Of a stretch of 64,000 bases of DNA, positions 27,376-39,551 are shown in pieces. The notes under the pieces are model-generated. The model saw only the letters and a program-made list of their open reading frames with translations. It was not told the origin of the DNA and did no database searches. Origin of the DNA: Psychrobacter proteolyticus (GTDB lineage: Bacteria; Pseudomonadota; Gammaproteobacteria; Pseudomonadales; Moraxellaceae). A program made the position numbers and the translations under genes. Location: assembly GCF_003350005.1 (NCBI RefSeq), contig NZ_QLKS01000004.1:92022-156021 (forward strand). The letters run 5' to 3'. Position 1 is the stretch's first letter, and the number at the start of each line of letters is the position of its first letter.

Positions 27376-28203
27376 TTAAGGCATGGTCAAGCCACCATCG
27401 ACGGCGATAGATTGTCCAGTAATAGCCATGCTCAAATCAGACGCCATGAGCAATACTGAATTGGCAAAGTCAGCCACCGAAGTCGCTTGGCGCAGCGGCG
27501 TTGTAGTCGCAATATAGTCGAATACCTCTTCAGTAGTTAAGCTACTTGCGTCGGTAGTTTTTAATAAGCCACCTGCCAGCAAATTAACCCGAATACCATA
27601 CTGACCAAGCTCACTTGCTAGGTTGCGCGTCAGTCCAATCAATGCTGATTTAGCCGTGGTGTAATCATAATAGGTAACCACTGGGTTGTAGACAAGATTG
27701 GTCGATATATTAATGATTTTGCCTACTTGCTGCGCTTTCATTTGCGGCAACACTGCTTGTACTGTATTGACTGCACCCTTAACGATACCATCCATTTGCT
27801 GCGAAAAATGCGACCACTTTACTGTTTCGATACTGGTGTACGCAGCACTTGGATTGAACTGATAACTTGGTAAAGCATTATTGACCAATATATCAATACG
27901 TCCATGACGAGTGATGACTTCAGCTGCCATGGCTTGTACTTGCTCAAGCTCGGTGACATCCGCCTGATAAGAAAATGCTTGGCCACCTGTCGCGATGATA
28001 TCAGCCACTACCGTCTCAGCAGCCTGTTTACTATTGAGGTAGTTGACGCAAACAATAGCACCTGCTGCTGCCATTTGCTGAGCAATCTGTGCACCAAGCC
28101 CGCGACTGGCACCAGTGACTATGGCGACTTTATCCGTAAGCAATGCTGGTATAACTGAGTGGCTTTTACTCAAAGCGTTTTGAGTTGAGGTACTTTCGGT
28201 CAT
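27376..28203 (-). CDS. Short-chain dehydrogenase/reductase (FabG-like)
   Basis: The Rossmann motif TGASRGLGAQIAQ near residue 31, the NNA strand block ILVNNALPSY, the Ser of INISTNLVYNP and the catalytic YTTAK (Tyr-x3-Lys) are all visible, so this is a classical SDR with NAD(P) cofactor. The C-terminal AITGQSIAVDGGL is typical of FabG-like members, but it is not in a fab operon, so it is not called fabG and its substrate is unknown. The start at 28203 is preferred over an ATG 48 bp upstream because AAGGGA lies about 10 bases before it. The result is 275 residues, a normal length for the family. Confidence 0.85.
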   Translation of the reverse strand: MTESTSTQNALSKSHSVIPALLTDKVAIVTGASRGLGAQIAQQMAAAGAIVCVNYLNSKQAAETVVADIIATGGQAFSYQADVTELEQVQAMAAEVITRHGRIDILVNNALPSYQFNPSAAYTSIETVKWSHFSQQMDGIVKGAVNTVQAVLPQMKAQQVGKIINISTNLVYNPVVTYYDYTTAKSALIGLTRNLASELGQYGIRVNLLAGGLLKTTDASSLTTEEVFDYIATTTPLRQATSVADFANSVLLMASDLSMAITGQSIAVDGGLTMP

Positions 28204-28578
28204 TGTGCTGTATCCCTTATTATTATGGTATGGTTGGTGTCTTAGAGCCAAAGGCTGATATCTGCTTAGATGATGTTCGTCATACTTCGGTCTGCGCCAA
28301 TCATAGCATGGTTATATACTATGTTTTTTCGATTCGACGTTAGCAGCTCGCTAATAATTCTACCCAAAATTACCTGTCATTAAGTTAGTTTTGCTATTCA
28401 TCTTATTAGCTCAACTGGCTATTTTTATTAGTATTATTAAGCATTGCCCTAATAACAACCCTTTAAATTGTATAAATTAATGACCATAATAGTTTTATTG
28501 GTCATGTCAGGCTTTTATCCTTTTGGCTTTTTTATTGAATTTTTCTAATTTGCATTACCTTTATTTAGGAGAGATATT
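28204..28578. other. Divergent intergenic region between the SDR gene and the polyamine-type binding protein
   Basis: This 375-bp AT-rich gap separates divergent genes and must carry both promoters. I see no clear -35/-10 pair, hairpin or repeat. Confidence 0.4.
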
Positions 28579-29712
28579 TTGACCCATTTATCATCGTCCC
28601 ATCCAACTACTCACACCTTGGCTAGTATCGGTCGCATAGTGCCAAAAGCATTATTAGCAGCGGCTGTCGGCTTGGTGCTTGCCAGCTGTAGCAACTCTGA
28701 CAATGCAGCGGATGGCAGTGCTGCGGCGAGCAATGAGACGCTGAACCTTTACAACTGGTCAGAATACATGCCGCAAGAGATACTAGATGGCTTTGAAGAA
28801 GAGACTGGCATCTCAGTTAATTACACCACGTTTGACTCTAATGAAGCGATGTATGCCAAGCTCAAACTATTGGATGATTCTAGTCAGTATGACTTAGCGA
28901 TTCCATCGACTTATTATGTCGAAAAAATGGCGAAAGAAGGACTACTGCAAGAGCTGGACAAATCCAAATTGAGCAATTTCAAAAACCTTGATACCTCATT
29001 TACCAATACCAAAGTTGATCCTGATAACAAATACTCTATCCCTTATATGTGGGGCAGCACCGGTCTAGCCATTAACGGTGACAGTGTCGATCCGAAAACT
29101 GTCAATAGCTGGAATGACCTATGGGATCCTAAGTATAAAGGTCAAGTGATGCTGACTAACGACGTCCGCGAAGTCTTTGGTATGGCACTACTGACTCTTG
29201 GCTACTCAGGCAATAGTAGCAATCCTGACGAAATTGAAGCCGCTTACGATAAGCTCACCACGTTGATGCCAAACGTCAAAACTTTTAACTCTGATGCGAC
29301 ACGTATGCCATATATCGAAGGTGAGACTTCGCTTGGTATGACATGGAATGGTGAAGCAGTCATGGCCAATGACGAAGGTTTGACTAGCTTGGTCTATAAG
29401 TATCCAACCGAAGGCGCTATCTTATGGATGGACAATTTTGTCATTCCAAAAAATGCCAAGCAAGTTGATGCAGCACATAAATTTATTGATTACTTATTGC
29501 GTCCTGAAAATGCAAAAATCGTCAGCGAAGAGATCGGCTACGCATCACCAAACATAGCAGCGCGTGAGCTGATGGATGAGAGCGTCCAAAACAACCCAAC
29601 GATTTATCCTTCTAAAGAAGTCTTAGCAAAAGCTGAGTTCCAAGAAGATGTAGGCGATGAGGCGTTGCAAGTATATCAACAGTACTGGGACAAGCTAAAG
29701 ACGGGGCGTTAA
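28579..29712 (+). CDS. Polyamine ABC transporter substrate-binding lipoprotein (PotD/PotF-like)
   Basis: The 377-residue protein is a periplasmic binding protein of the spermidine/putrescine type. It has an N-terminal region ending in a lipobox, LASC, and then the family start LNLYNWSEYMPQEILDGFEEE (about residues 56-76) and an intact two-lobe body with SIPYMWGSTGLA and GMTWNGEAVMAND. As a lipoprotein it would be held at the inner membrane face, unlike soluble E. coli PotD/PotF. The start codon is TTG; AGGAG sits seven bases upstream and no better ATG exists. No permease or ATPase gene is adjacent, so it may serve a distant transporter. Confidence 0.87.
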   Translation: MTHLSSSHPTTHTLASIGRIVPKALLAAAVGLVLASCSNSDNAADGSAAASNETLNLYNWSEYMPQEILDGFEEETGISVNYTTFDSNEAMYAKLKLLDDSSQYDLAIPSTYYVEKMAKEGLLQELDKSKLSNFKNLDTSFTNTKVDPDNKYSIPYMWGSTGLAINGDSVDPKTVNSWNDLWDPKYKGQVMLTNDVREVFGMALLTLGYSGNSSNPDEIEAAYDKLTTLMPNVKTFNSDATRMPYIEGETSLGMTWNGEAVMANDEGLTSLVYKYPTEGAILWMDNFVIPKNAKQVDAAHKFIDYLLRPENAKIVSEEIGYASPNIAARELMDESVQNNPTIYPSKEVLAKAEFQEDVGDEALQVYQQYWDKLKTGR

Positions 29713-29760
29713 TAGTATAGTTTTGATGTAGCACTTTAAAATAAAGTAGTCTTTTAAAAT

Positions 29761-29794
29761 AAAAACGCTTATCCTAAATGGTCAGCGTTTTTTT
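29761..29794. terminator. Bidirectional terminator between binding-protein and FUSC genes
   Basis: AAAAACGCT (29761-29769) pairs with AGCGTTTTT (29784-29792) around a 14-base loop, with T-runs on either strand. It lies between convergent genes. Confidence 0.65.
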
Positions 29795-29799
29795 GTATG

Positions 29800-31011
29800 T
29801 CATAAATGCAAATCCGTCTCGCCGCCCTGCTCTTTCATCCGGCGCTGCTCGCGGCGCTGATAGCCCAGACCAGATGCAGCAAACCAATGAGGCTTCGATG
29901 TTTGCAGTAAATCACTTAGCTGCTGCAATTGAGTCTGCAAGGTTTGAGTCAACCAGAAATAGCCCTGCCACTCAAATGCTAGGTGCTGTACGCTTGGATA
30001 CTCTGAGACAGCAATACGAGTAATGGGTCGAAATACTTCATCACTTGGACTACGTAATACCGCTGCCATATGCTGCATCGCTTGGGTTAGCTCATGCTGA
30101 TAATGTACCAATAAAACATGGTTTTCTTCATCAATCTCAATATTCGCCAAGCGCGGAGCCGCACTTAACAATAAATCAATCGTCCCAATGATATTACGAT
30201 GCGTACGCTGAATCGTCTCTAGCGTTTCTTTTTCGATTCCTGACTCACTGGCTGTCGCCGCGATATGTGGTCGCACGGCTAGCAGACGTTTATTAATCTG
30301 CTGTAACGCTGTGACCAATGCTCTATCAACAGGTACTTCCTTAACAGGAAAGGCTACTGGGTTTAACTTTTGAACAGAGTCGTCCACTACTCCATCCGTT
30401 GCGTCAATATGATGACCTACGCCTGCATAGAGGCTACTACAAGCGTCAAGGTTACTACTCAATAAGAATCGCCACATCAACGTTGATTTGAGCGGCAAAA
30501 TTAGCGTCACTGCTACCGAAACGCCTGTCCCCAGTAAGATATTTAAGGCGCGGTAGATACCATCTTGACCAATGCTATTATTGCCTAAATCAGAGACAAT
30601 CATCAACATAGTGATACCCGTTAACAGTCCTGTATACCCGAGCTGTCTGACGGCTAGATAGCCAATAATGCCACTGAGCAGACCAATGAGGGCATAGTCT
30701 ACCCATAGCCATGCACCTGCATTTTGATTAAACCATAACACCCCAAGCGCAGTACCAATACCTAACAAAGTACCGATTACGCGCTCTTTCGCCTTAGTAT
30801 AAATAGCGCCTTGGTATTGCAATAACCCTAAAATGATAAATACTGTGATGGTTGTCCACTCACCGTGCGGAAGGTTGGTGATTTTATTGACTAATAAAGC
30901 CAATATCACAGCCGTGCCTAGGCGGGTGGCATGTAGGATATCTGCATGTTGGTAGCGAACATAGGGTTCGATAAATGGAGCAGTGATACGCTGATAAAGG
31001 GTGGGTTTCAC
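29800..31011 (-). CDS. FUSC-family inner membrane transporter-like protein
   Basis: The 403-residue protein has about six membrane helices in the first 180 residues, in the pattern of the FUSC (fusaric acid resistance / aromatic acid exporter) family: LATRLGTAVILALL-like first helix, GEWTTITVFIILGLLQYQGAIYTKAKERVIGT as the helix pair with basic loop, and then LGYTGLLTGITMLMIV. The rest is a cytosolic helical domain that ends in a basic tail. Members export small aromatic acids with a partner membrane-fusion protein; no such gene is adjacent. The start is a GTG codon with only a weak ribosome-binding site. Confidence 0.82.
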   Translation of the reverse strand: MKPTLYQRITAPFIEPYVRYQHADILHATRLGTAVILALLVNKITNLPHGEWTTITVFIILGLLQYQGAIYTKAKERVIGTLLGIGTALGVLWFNQNAGAWLWVDYALIGLLSGIIGYLAVRQLGYTGLLTGITMLMIVSDLGNNSIGQDGIYRALNILLGTGVSVAVTLILPLKSTLMWRFLLSSNLDACSSLYAGVGHHIDATDGVVDDSVQKLNPVAFPVKEVPVDRALVTALQQINKRLLAVRPHIAATASESGIEKETLETIQRTHRNIIGTIDLLLSAAPRLANIEIDEENHVLLVHYQHELTQAMQHMAAVLRSPSDEVFRPITRIAVSEYPSVQHLAFEWQGYFWLTQTLQTQLQQLSDLLQTSKPHWFAASGLGYQRREQRRMKEQGGETDLHL

Positions 31012-31287
31012 GCAAGGCTACTCTTTTTAGGTGGAAGATTTAGATGAGATATTTTAGTAAAGGATTATTAAAAAATCTCAATAACTAGCGGTAAGTATAA
31101 ATGGATATTCTATCAGCAAAATGACGGGCAAAAAATAACGCCTTTTACCTATTATTCACAGGTAAAAGGCGTTATAAAAAATATCCTAGCACACTATATT
31201 GAAATCTACGCTATTGAAGATTATTCAACAATTACTTATCAAGAACTGCTTCAGTGTTAATGAATAACAGTCTATTGCGCTAGCGTA

Positions 31288-32775
<1,488 letters not shown>

Positions 32776-32884
32776 CTAAAATTTAAGACATGTATCGCTG
32801 CTGTCACGTACCTGCTGAAAACCTGTGAGTTAAAACGTCTCTAAAAACGGAACGCTGGCTAACCTAATCAAAGCGACTGCCGAT

Positions 32885-32949
32885 CCATCAATACAATCCA
32901 TCAATACAATCCATCAATGCACTCCATCAATGCACTCCATTGATATGAT
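32885..32949. repeat. Five 13-bp tandem repeats between gltB and gltD
   Basis: Two copies of CCATCAATACAAT (32885-32897 and 32898-32910), two copies of CCATCAATGCACT (32911-32923 and 32924-32936) and a diverged CCATTGATATGAT (32937-32949) run in direct tandem, 17 bp after the gltB stop codon. Nothing shows a function; slippage could change copy number between strains. Confidence 0.9.
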
Positions 32950-32966
32950 AGACAGTCATGTATCGG

Positions 32967-35900
32967 CTATTGTGGGTCGGCCATGGTAGTTTTAAGAAGG
33001 CTTGCAATGTTCGCCGCTTTTGGCTTAACCAAATAGAACTTACGAACATAGTGCTCAAAGTCGTTCAGAATTGTCTGACCCCATGCACTGCCTGTTTTAT
33101 CTACATGAGCTTCAATCACTTGTTGCAAATGAATGCGATGCTCTTCTGTTTGCTCGCTTGAAATACGGTTTAGATCGATTAGCTCATGGTTGCAACGGTC
33201 AAAGAAGTCGCCTTCCATATCGAGTACATACGCAAAACCACCCGTCATACCAGCACCGAAGTTGAGTCCAGTACGACCAAGAATCGTGACGATACCGCCA
33301 GTCATATATTCACAGCAATGGTCGCCTGTGCCTTCGATGACTACGTGTGCACCAGAGTTACGAACGCCAAAACGCTCACCTGCAGTACCAGCAGCATATA
33401 GCTTACCGCCAGTTGCACCATAGAGACAGGTATTACCAATGATGGCCGTTTCTTGTGCTATAAAGTTTGAGTCTTTCGGCGGATAAATAACAATCTCACC
33501 GCCTGCCATACCTTTACCCACATAGTCGTTGGCGTCGCCTTCAAGCTCGATATTTAGGCCGCCAGCATTCCACACGCCTAGGCTTTGCCCTGCCGTACCA
33601 GTTAGACGAAGCTTAATTGGCATATCGCTCATGCCAAGGTTGCCCCAGACTTGCGCAATCTCACCAGAAATACGAGCACCGATAGAGCGGTCACAGTTAC
33701 CAACGAAATAGCTATAGTCGCCGCCCGCCCCTTTGCGAATGTTCACAAGCATATCGCTAATCATCTGCTCAGCAAGCAAGCCTTTATCAAACGGCTCATT
33801 ACGCTCAACCTGACAAGTTTGTGCTTTGCCCACGCTGGCTGGGTGGCTAAATAGCAATGGCGTTAAATCAAGATGACGCTGCTTGTCCGTATTACCTTCT
33901 AGAATATCAAGCAAGTCAGTACGACCGACCAGTTCTTCCATACTACGAACACCTAGCGCCGCCAACCATTCACGCGTCTCAGTTGCGACAAACTTAAAGA
34001 AGTTAATCAACATTTCTGCTTCACCAATGAAATGCTCATCACGCAGCTTGGCTTTTTGAGTTGCAACACCTGTTGGACAGTTATTTAAATGACAGATACG
34101 AAGGTACTTACAACCAACTGCAATCATTGGCGTGGTACCAAAGCCAAAGCTCTCTGCACCCAAGATAGCAGCTTTTACTACATCCAGTCCTGTTTTTAGA
34201 CCACCGTCAGTCTGGACACGTACCTTATCACGTAACCCATTCACTCGTAGAGACTGGTGAGTCTCAGCCAAACCTAGCTCCCATGGCGAACCTGCATGAT
34301 GGATAGACGATAGCGGAGACGCTGCCGTACCACCGTCATAGCCCGAGATAGTAATCAAATCGGCGTAGGCTTTTGCAACGCCTGTCGCGATCGTACCAAC
34401 ACCTGGACGTGAGACCAATTTAACCGATACCAATGCATCTGGATTGACTTGTTTTAAATCAAAAATCAGCTGTGCCAAATCTTCGATAGAATAAATATCG
34501 TGATGCGGCGGCGGTGAAATCAAGGTCACACCTGGCACCGAATAACGCAAACGTGCAATCAGCGCGTTGACTTTACCACCAGGTAATTGCCCACCTTCAC
34601 CAGGCTTGGCACCTTGGGCTACTTTAATCTGCATCACTTCAGCGGAGCGAAGATAGGCAGGCGTTACCCCAAAACGACCAGAAGCAACTTGCTTGATCTT
34701 TGAGTTACGTAATGTGCCATAACGCGCAGGATCTTCACCGCCTTCACCAGAGTTTGAGCGACCACCGATGGTATTCATCGCCATCGCAATCGACTCATGC
34801 GCCTCAGGAGACAGCGCGCCTAGTGACATGCCAGCTGAATCAAAACGCGTCAAGATTTCAGAGATATCTTCTACTTCATTGACATCGATACTGTTGTCGG
34901 TTTTCAGTTGCAACAAGTCACGTAAAGTCGCGACCGGACGGCTATTAACTAGATCAGCATAATTGCGATAATTATCGTAATCACCCGTACGTACTGCAGT
35001 ATGCAGGCTGTTAATCACATCAGGATTAAAGGCATGGTACTCTTTATTAAAGACGAACTTCAGCAGACCACCTTGATCTAGAGGTGCACGGCGCTTAAAT
35101 GCGTTGGCAGCCAATTGGGCTTGATCAGCAGCAAGGTCTGCAAAGGTAGCGCCTTTGATACGACTTTGTACGCCTTTAAAGCATAAGCTTACGACTTCTT
35201 CTGAGAGGCCTACTGCTTCAAACAACTGTGCACCGCGATAAGAAACAATGGTAGATATACCCATTTTTGATAAGATTTTTAGCAAACCTTTATCCAAGCC
35301 TTTGCGGAAATTAACACGGGCTTGAATTGGGTCACCAAGTAGCTCACCAGTCGCAACCAAATCATCAATGACATCATATGCCAGATATGGATACACACAA
35401 GTCGCACCAAAGCCAATCAATACTGCTATTTGATGCGAGTCACGGGCAAGGCCTGTCTCAATGATTAAGTTAGCGTCGGTACGGATACCTTGCGCGATTA
35501 GATAATGATGCACAGCGCCAGTAACCATAATAGCGTTGGCTGGTACTTTGTCTGCATCGATATCTTTATCAGATAAGACAATCAACGTATGACCTGAGCG
35601 AATTTTATCTGCCACTTGCTCACAAATAGCGACGATAGCATCAGATAGCTCTAGAGTACGGTCATAATTCAGATCAATGCGTGCCATCTTGAACGCTGGA
35701 TCATCCAAGGTTTCAAGCTGCTGCATTTTACTGGCTGACAATACTGGCGATGACAAAATAATACGATGAGCATCTCTTGCAGATGGCGCAAATACGTTAG
35801 TTTCAGCGCCTAAGCAAGTCTGCAACGACATCACGATTGATTCACGTAATGGATCGATTGGCGGATTGGTCACCTGTGCAAACTGTTGACGGAAGAAGTC

Positions 35901-37430
35901 ACCGACATGGCGAATTTGCTGCGACAGTACAGCCATTGGCGTATCGTCACCCATTGAGCCGACTGGTTCTTGACCGTTTTCAGCGTTAGGGCGAATGATT
36001 TCTGTACGCTCTTCATTGGTGATGTGATACATCTTTTGTAGCGCTTTTAGCTTATCACCGCGGCACGCTTGCGTTGCCAACGTCTCTTCTAGACGTTCAT
36101 CATCACGGACACGCGTCGCTTCTTCACGCAACCATTTACGATATGGATGCGCCGTTTTTAGTAAAGTTGCAATAGCTGTCGTATCTAGAATTTGACCAGT
36201 CAACGTATCAATAACCAACATTTGACCAGGTCCAACACGACCTTTTGCCAATACATCTTGTGGCTCATAATCCCAAACGCCCACTTCTGATGCAACAGTG
36301 ATATAGCCGTTCTTGGTGGTTACCCAACGTGACGGGCGCAAACCGTTTCTATCGAGCATACAGACCGCATAGCGTCCATCTTGAATGACTAGACCTGCTG
36401 GACCGTCCCACGCTTCCATATGCTGTGAGTAAAACTCATAAAACGCACGTAGATCCATATCCATGCTATCAACATTCTGCCACGCTGGCGGTACCAAGAT
36501 AGACATCGCATGGAACAGATTCATACCACCAGACATAAGCACTTCGAGCATGTTATCTAGGCTAGATGAATCTGAACCAGTACTATTTACAAGTGGTGTC
36601 AGCTCATTCAAGTTAGGCAGTTTGTCTGATTTTAACTTTGGCGTACGGGCTTTAGACCAGTTGCGGTTACCTGTAATGGTATTTAGCTCGCCATTGTGCG
36701 CAAGATAACGGAATGGCTGTGCCAATGGCCAGCGCGGCAAGGTGTTGGTTGAGAAGCGCTGATGGAATACTACGATATGTGACGCCAAACGCTCATCTTG
36801 CAAATCCAAGAAAAACGCTGGCAAGTCTGAAGGCATTACCAAGCCTTTATAAATAATGGTCTGACAACTCAATGAGCATACATAGAATAGCTCATCATCC
36901 GTCAAACGCTGCTCTGCTTTTTTACGTGCAACAAACAGCTTACGGTTGAAATCATCAGCTGCCAAGTCATCTGGCGCATTAACGAACACTTGCTTAAAGT
37001 CTGGCAATGTCTCACGACCAATCTCACCAACAATACTCAAGTCGAGTGGTACATCACGCCAGCCAGCCACCTCTAATCCTTGGGCGGTAATCTCATCGCT
37101 TAATACTTGTTGGCTATGCTTGGCTTTAACGCTATCTAAATTCACGAACACCATACCGACAGCAAAGTTGTCCGTAATGGCAAATTGCTGCTCGTCAGCA
37201 ATCTGTTTAAAGAAATCGATAGGCGTCGCTAATAGTAAGCCACAACCATCACCAGTTCTACCGTCAGCAGCAACACCGCCGCGATGTGTCATACAACTTA
37301 AACTATGAATGGCAGTTTTTACCAAATCATGGCTCGCTTCACCCTCAATATGGGCAATTAGGCCAAAACCGCAATTATCAGAAAAATCATCTGGCGTGGC
37401 CAGGTGTGTTTGTGAGGAAATCATTGACAT
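32967..37430 (-). CDS. gltB: Glutamate synthase large subunit GltB
   Basis: GltB carries the glutaminase and synthase halves of NADPH-dependent glutamate synthase. The N-terminal amidotransferase begins with the catalytic Cys in [13 protein letters not shown], which is residue 20 from the chosen start, so a 19-residue propeptide is expected, as in E. coli. The FMN-binding central domain, the [3Fe-4S] motif [13 protein letters not shown] and the C-terminal beta-helix domain with its GXXGG repeats ([20 protein letters not shown]) are all intact. The start at 37430 rather than 37457 is chosen because AAAAGGA lies six bases before it, giving 1487 residues, close to E. coli (1486). It is the first gene of the gltBD pair. 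Confidence 0.97.
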   Translation of the reverse strand: MSMISSQTHLATPDDFSDNCGFGLIAHIEGEASHDLVKTAIHSLSCMTHRGGVAADGRTGDGCGLLLATPIDFFKQIADEQQFAITDNFAVGMVFVNLDSVKAKHSQQVLSDEITAQGLEVAGWRDVPLDLSIVGEIGRETLPDFKQVFVNAPDDLAADDFNRKLFVARKKAEQRLTDDELFYVCSLSCQTIIYKGLVMPSDLPAFFLDLQDERLASHIVVFHQRFSTNTLPRWPLAQPFRYLAHNGELNTITGNRNWSKARTPKLKSDKLPNLNELTPLVNSTGSDSSSLDNMLEVLMSGGMNLFHAMSILVPPAWQNVDSMDMDLRAFYEFYSQHMEAWDGPAGLVIQDGRYAVCMLDRNGLRPSRWVTTKNGYITVASEVGVWDYEPQDVLAKGRVGPGQMLVIDTLTGQILDTTAIATLLKTAHPYRKWLREEATRVRDDERLEETLATQACRGDKLKALQKMYHITNEERTEIIRPNAENGQEPVGSMGDDTPMAVLSQQIRHVGDFFRQQFAQVTNPPIDPLRESIVMSLQTCLGAETNVFAPSARDAHRIILSSPVLSASKMQQLETLDDPAFKMARIDLNYDRTLELSDAIVAICEQVADKIRSGHTLIVLSDKDIDADKVPANAIMVTGAVHHYLIAQGIRTDANLIIETGLARDSHQIAVLIGFGATCVYPYLAYDVIDDLVATGELLGDPIQARVNFRKGLDKGLLKILSKMGISTIVSYRGAQLFEAVGLSEEVVSLCFKGVQSRIKGATFADLAADQAQLAANAFKRRAPLDQGGLLKFVFNKEYHAFNPDVINSLHTAVRTGDYDNYRNYADLVNSRPVATLRDLLQLKTDNSIDVNEVEDISEILTRFDSAGMSLGALSPEAHESIAMAMNTIGGRSNSGEGGEDPARYGTLRNSKIKQVASGRFGVTPAYLRSAEVMQIKVAQGAKPGEGGQLPGGKVNALIARLRYSVPGVTLISPPPHHDIYSIEDLAQLIFDLKQVNPDALVSVKLVSRPGVGTIATGVAKAYADLITISGYDGGTAASPLSSIHHAGSPWELGLAETHQSLRVNGLRDKVRVQTDGGLKTGLDVVKAAILGAESFGFGTTPMIAVGCKYLRICHLNNCPTGVATQKAKLRDEHFIGEAEMLINFFKFVATETREWLAALGVRSMEELVGRTDLLDILEGNTDKQRHLDLTPLLFSHPASVGKAQTCQVERNEPFDKGLLAEQMISDMLVNIRKGAGGDYSYFVGNCDRSIGARISGEIAQVWGNLGMSDMPIKLRLTGTAGQSLGVWNAGGLNIELEGDANDYVGKGMAGGEIVIYPPKDSNFIAQETAIIGNTCLYGATGGKLYAAGTAGERFGVRNSGAHVVIEGTGDHCCEYMTGGIVTILGRTGLNFGAGMTGGFAYVLDMEGDFFDRCNHELIDLNRISSEQTEEHRIHLQQVIEAHVDKTGSAWGQTILNDFEHYVRKFYLVKPKAANIASLLKTTMADPQ

Positions 37431-38298
37431 AGCTTGTCCTTTTAAGTAGACGGGCAACTTACATTTCCAATGCGGAGTATAAGTTGGTACCCGTAAGCAG
37501 AACGGGCTGATAGTGGATATTCGTGTGTCCGAATTAGCAAATAGTGCAATGCTCGATAGACATCATACTCTAAGAGAAAGTAAAACCCTTGACCCTCCTG
37601 GTCATTAGCTGATGTCTTGACATGTGGTCCGTGTATCAAAAGATAGTAAGTAGCAGCCCTTGGCAACGGGAGAATCTACGCCCTTAAATGCCAGTTACTC
37701 AATCAGTGATATCTAATGCCGTTCATTTAAGCATCATTTGTTATGTTGTCATGTTTAGCATTTAGCGCTACGCATACAATAACTTAATAACGGTGCACTT
37801 GTTTATCTTGAATATCTGACGCTCTGTATTCAAGCACTTTGTTTACCCTAAAAAGAGTGACAATAAGAGAGGTTGCGTCACTTACGATAACCTTATTATA
37901 GATAGTAAGTAACCGCGCTTGAGACAATAATATTTAGTAAAGAACTCTAAAAACTAAGAAAAAACCACTAAATAGTTGTTAAATAGACATTTTTTACGAT
38001 AACTATACAGAACGTCGCCCACAGTTATATTAGTTAATGATTGTCGAAAAATCTAGTCTTTTCTATCGATTCATCAGCCATAAATTGTAAGAGGACTTAT
38101 TACTATTGGTTATGAGACAAATAAAACTGCTATTAAAATTTTAATGCAAACTATATAAATGACATTTAGCAAAAGGCTTTGATAATACTTAGCAATAGTA
38201 GCTTGCCACTTATTGTGACGATAAAACTATTTTGTATTGTGCTAAAAAAACCCACTAACGAAAGGGCTAATGGGTTTTATGAATTAAGTAGAGAACAG
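37431..38298. other. 868-bp non-coding region upstream of gltB
   Basis: This is a long gap without a supported gene. It should hold the gltB promoter and leader. On the minus strand a hairpin-forming CCCGTTGCCAAGGG lies about 240 bp before gltB, in a GC-richer block. A 74-codon open frame covers part of it but has no ribosome-binding site and no recognisable product, so it is not annotated. The downstream terminator of the SPOR protein gene lies at its far end. A leader with regulatory structure is possible but not shown. Confidence 0.45.
38244..38279 (-). terminator. Terminator after the SPOR-like gene
   Basis: AAAACCCA...TA and TA...TGGGTTTT pair with one interruption, and a T-run follows on the minus strand. 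Confidence 0.7.
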
Positions 38299-39417
38299 CT
38301 AGTTGCTTTTATCTTCTATTAGCGTCTTTATACTATCCCCACCGTTCTTAGCAGAATTTGCATTGGATGACTTAGTAGTAGAGCTGGCATTATTATTCGA
38401 AGTCGTATTCCCATTGTTGGTATTTGATGGTTTTGGCGTAGGAGCTACTGGCGTTTTCTTAACTATACTACTATTTTCTGTTTCTACAGAGACAGACTTA
38501 TTATTGTCCGGCTTAGGTTTATTTGTATTTCCTTCTTTTTTGGCGCTTGCTTCAGGGGCTGATTGTGACTCATTACCCACAATACGCTCTTCAGTAACAG
38601 ACAACGTAGCCGAGGTATCTACTGACTGGCGGATGCTTTCCTCTGTACTACTATTACTAGCGACATTCTGACTACTCCGATCAGAGACACTACTGTCTGA
38701 CTGCTCACTGGTCGTATTATTCACTTCCTGAGTTTTTTGACGTACTGGTATCTCACGCTTGGTAGGTTTCAAATCGACGGCACGTGTACGTTTTGTACTT
38801 AAATCTTTTACTGGATCAGGACGCTCATAATTATCAATAATACTGACATACCGATTAATCTCTTCTGGCAACACACGCACGTTGGCAGGTAGTTTAAAAT
38901 CTATGAGCTTTGCTGCACCAACCGCTTCTTGTGGACTGCTCATAATCCCATAAGTGAGCATGTAGCGGACCTGGTTTTCTTCATCAAGATAGCGAAAATA
39001 CGCAAACTTATCACGATCTTTACGGCCTTCTAGATAGCTGACAACCACCTCATTTTCAGCGACATTCATAACCTGTACTGTCCATTTGCCTTTATTAGCA
39101 AGTAGATAGCGCTTGTCTTTGAACTCATCAGGATAGTTGCGCAGATCCCTAACAGTCGCATCAAAACTAATAGGTTGTACATCAGTATCTAGCTCATGTA
39201 GTGATTCAACTTTCAGTGGTTGCTCAAACTCATCGGCCAACATTTTCGGCGCAGATACGGGTTCATTTTCAATTTTGGCACCCATCGCTGGTGTTTGGCT
39301 GAGCATCCATAATAATGCAGTAACAACGCCCAGTAAAAGTGTCACTATCAGCCAAATCAATGCTTGACGACTATACGACTGACTGGCAGTCCGCGGCGTC
39401 GATTTTGATGGTGCCAT
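38299..39417 (-). CDS. SPOR-domain-like cell-division protein downstream of aroB (DamX-position)
   Basis: The protein (372 residues from the chosen start) has a cytosolic basic N-terminus and one membrane helix (about residues 19-41). A periplasmic domain at about 85-190 begins KGKWTVQVMNVAENEVV and has strands and helix spacing of a SPOR fold. A long Ser/Asn/Thr-rich disordered tail follows. SPOR domains bind denuded peptidoglycan at the division septum. Its place after aroK-aroB is that of damX in other gammaproteobacteria, but here the domain order is reversed: the SPOR-like fold precedes the disordered tail. The start at 39417 has AAGGA eight bases upstream; an ATG 54 bp earlier is less likely. 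SPOR assignment is by pattern, so moderate. Confidence 0.6.
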   Translation of the reverse strand: MAPSKSTPRTASQSYSRQALIWLIVTLLLGVVTALLWMLSQTPAMGAKIENEPVSAPKMLADEFEQPLKVESLHELDTDVQPISFDATVRDLRNYPDEFKDKRYLLANKGKWTVQVMNVAENEVVVSYLEGRKDRDKFAYFRYLDEENQVRYMLTYGIMSSPQEAVGAAKLIDFKLPANVRVLPEEINRYVSIIDNYERPDPVKDLSTKRTRAVDLKPTKREIPVRQKTQEVNNTTSEQSDSSVSDRSSQNVASNSSTEESIRQSVDTSATLSVTEERIVGNESQSAPEASAKKEGNTNKPKPDNNKSVSVETENSSIVKKTPVAPTPKPSNTNNGNTTSNNNASSTTKSSNANSAKNGGDSIKTLIEDKSN

Positions 39418-39551
39418 GGGCGATGTCCTTGATAAAAATATATGTGTGAGCATCATTATATTAATGTTCATTCAGGTATAGGTGCTATGAAGCATTTTTT
39501 CGTAAATAACAGATTTCAGTGTGAGTGGATAAGCGCCAAAATTCTGAGACG

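Noticed and set aside
37442..37666. 74-codon open frame on the minus strand just upstream of gltB, as a leader peptide or gene
   Set aside because: It overlaps the gltB ribosome-binding region, has no ribosome-binding site of its own and no recognisable product; it is probably leader sequence.
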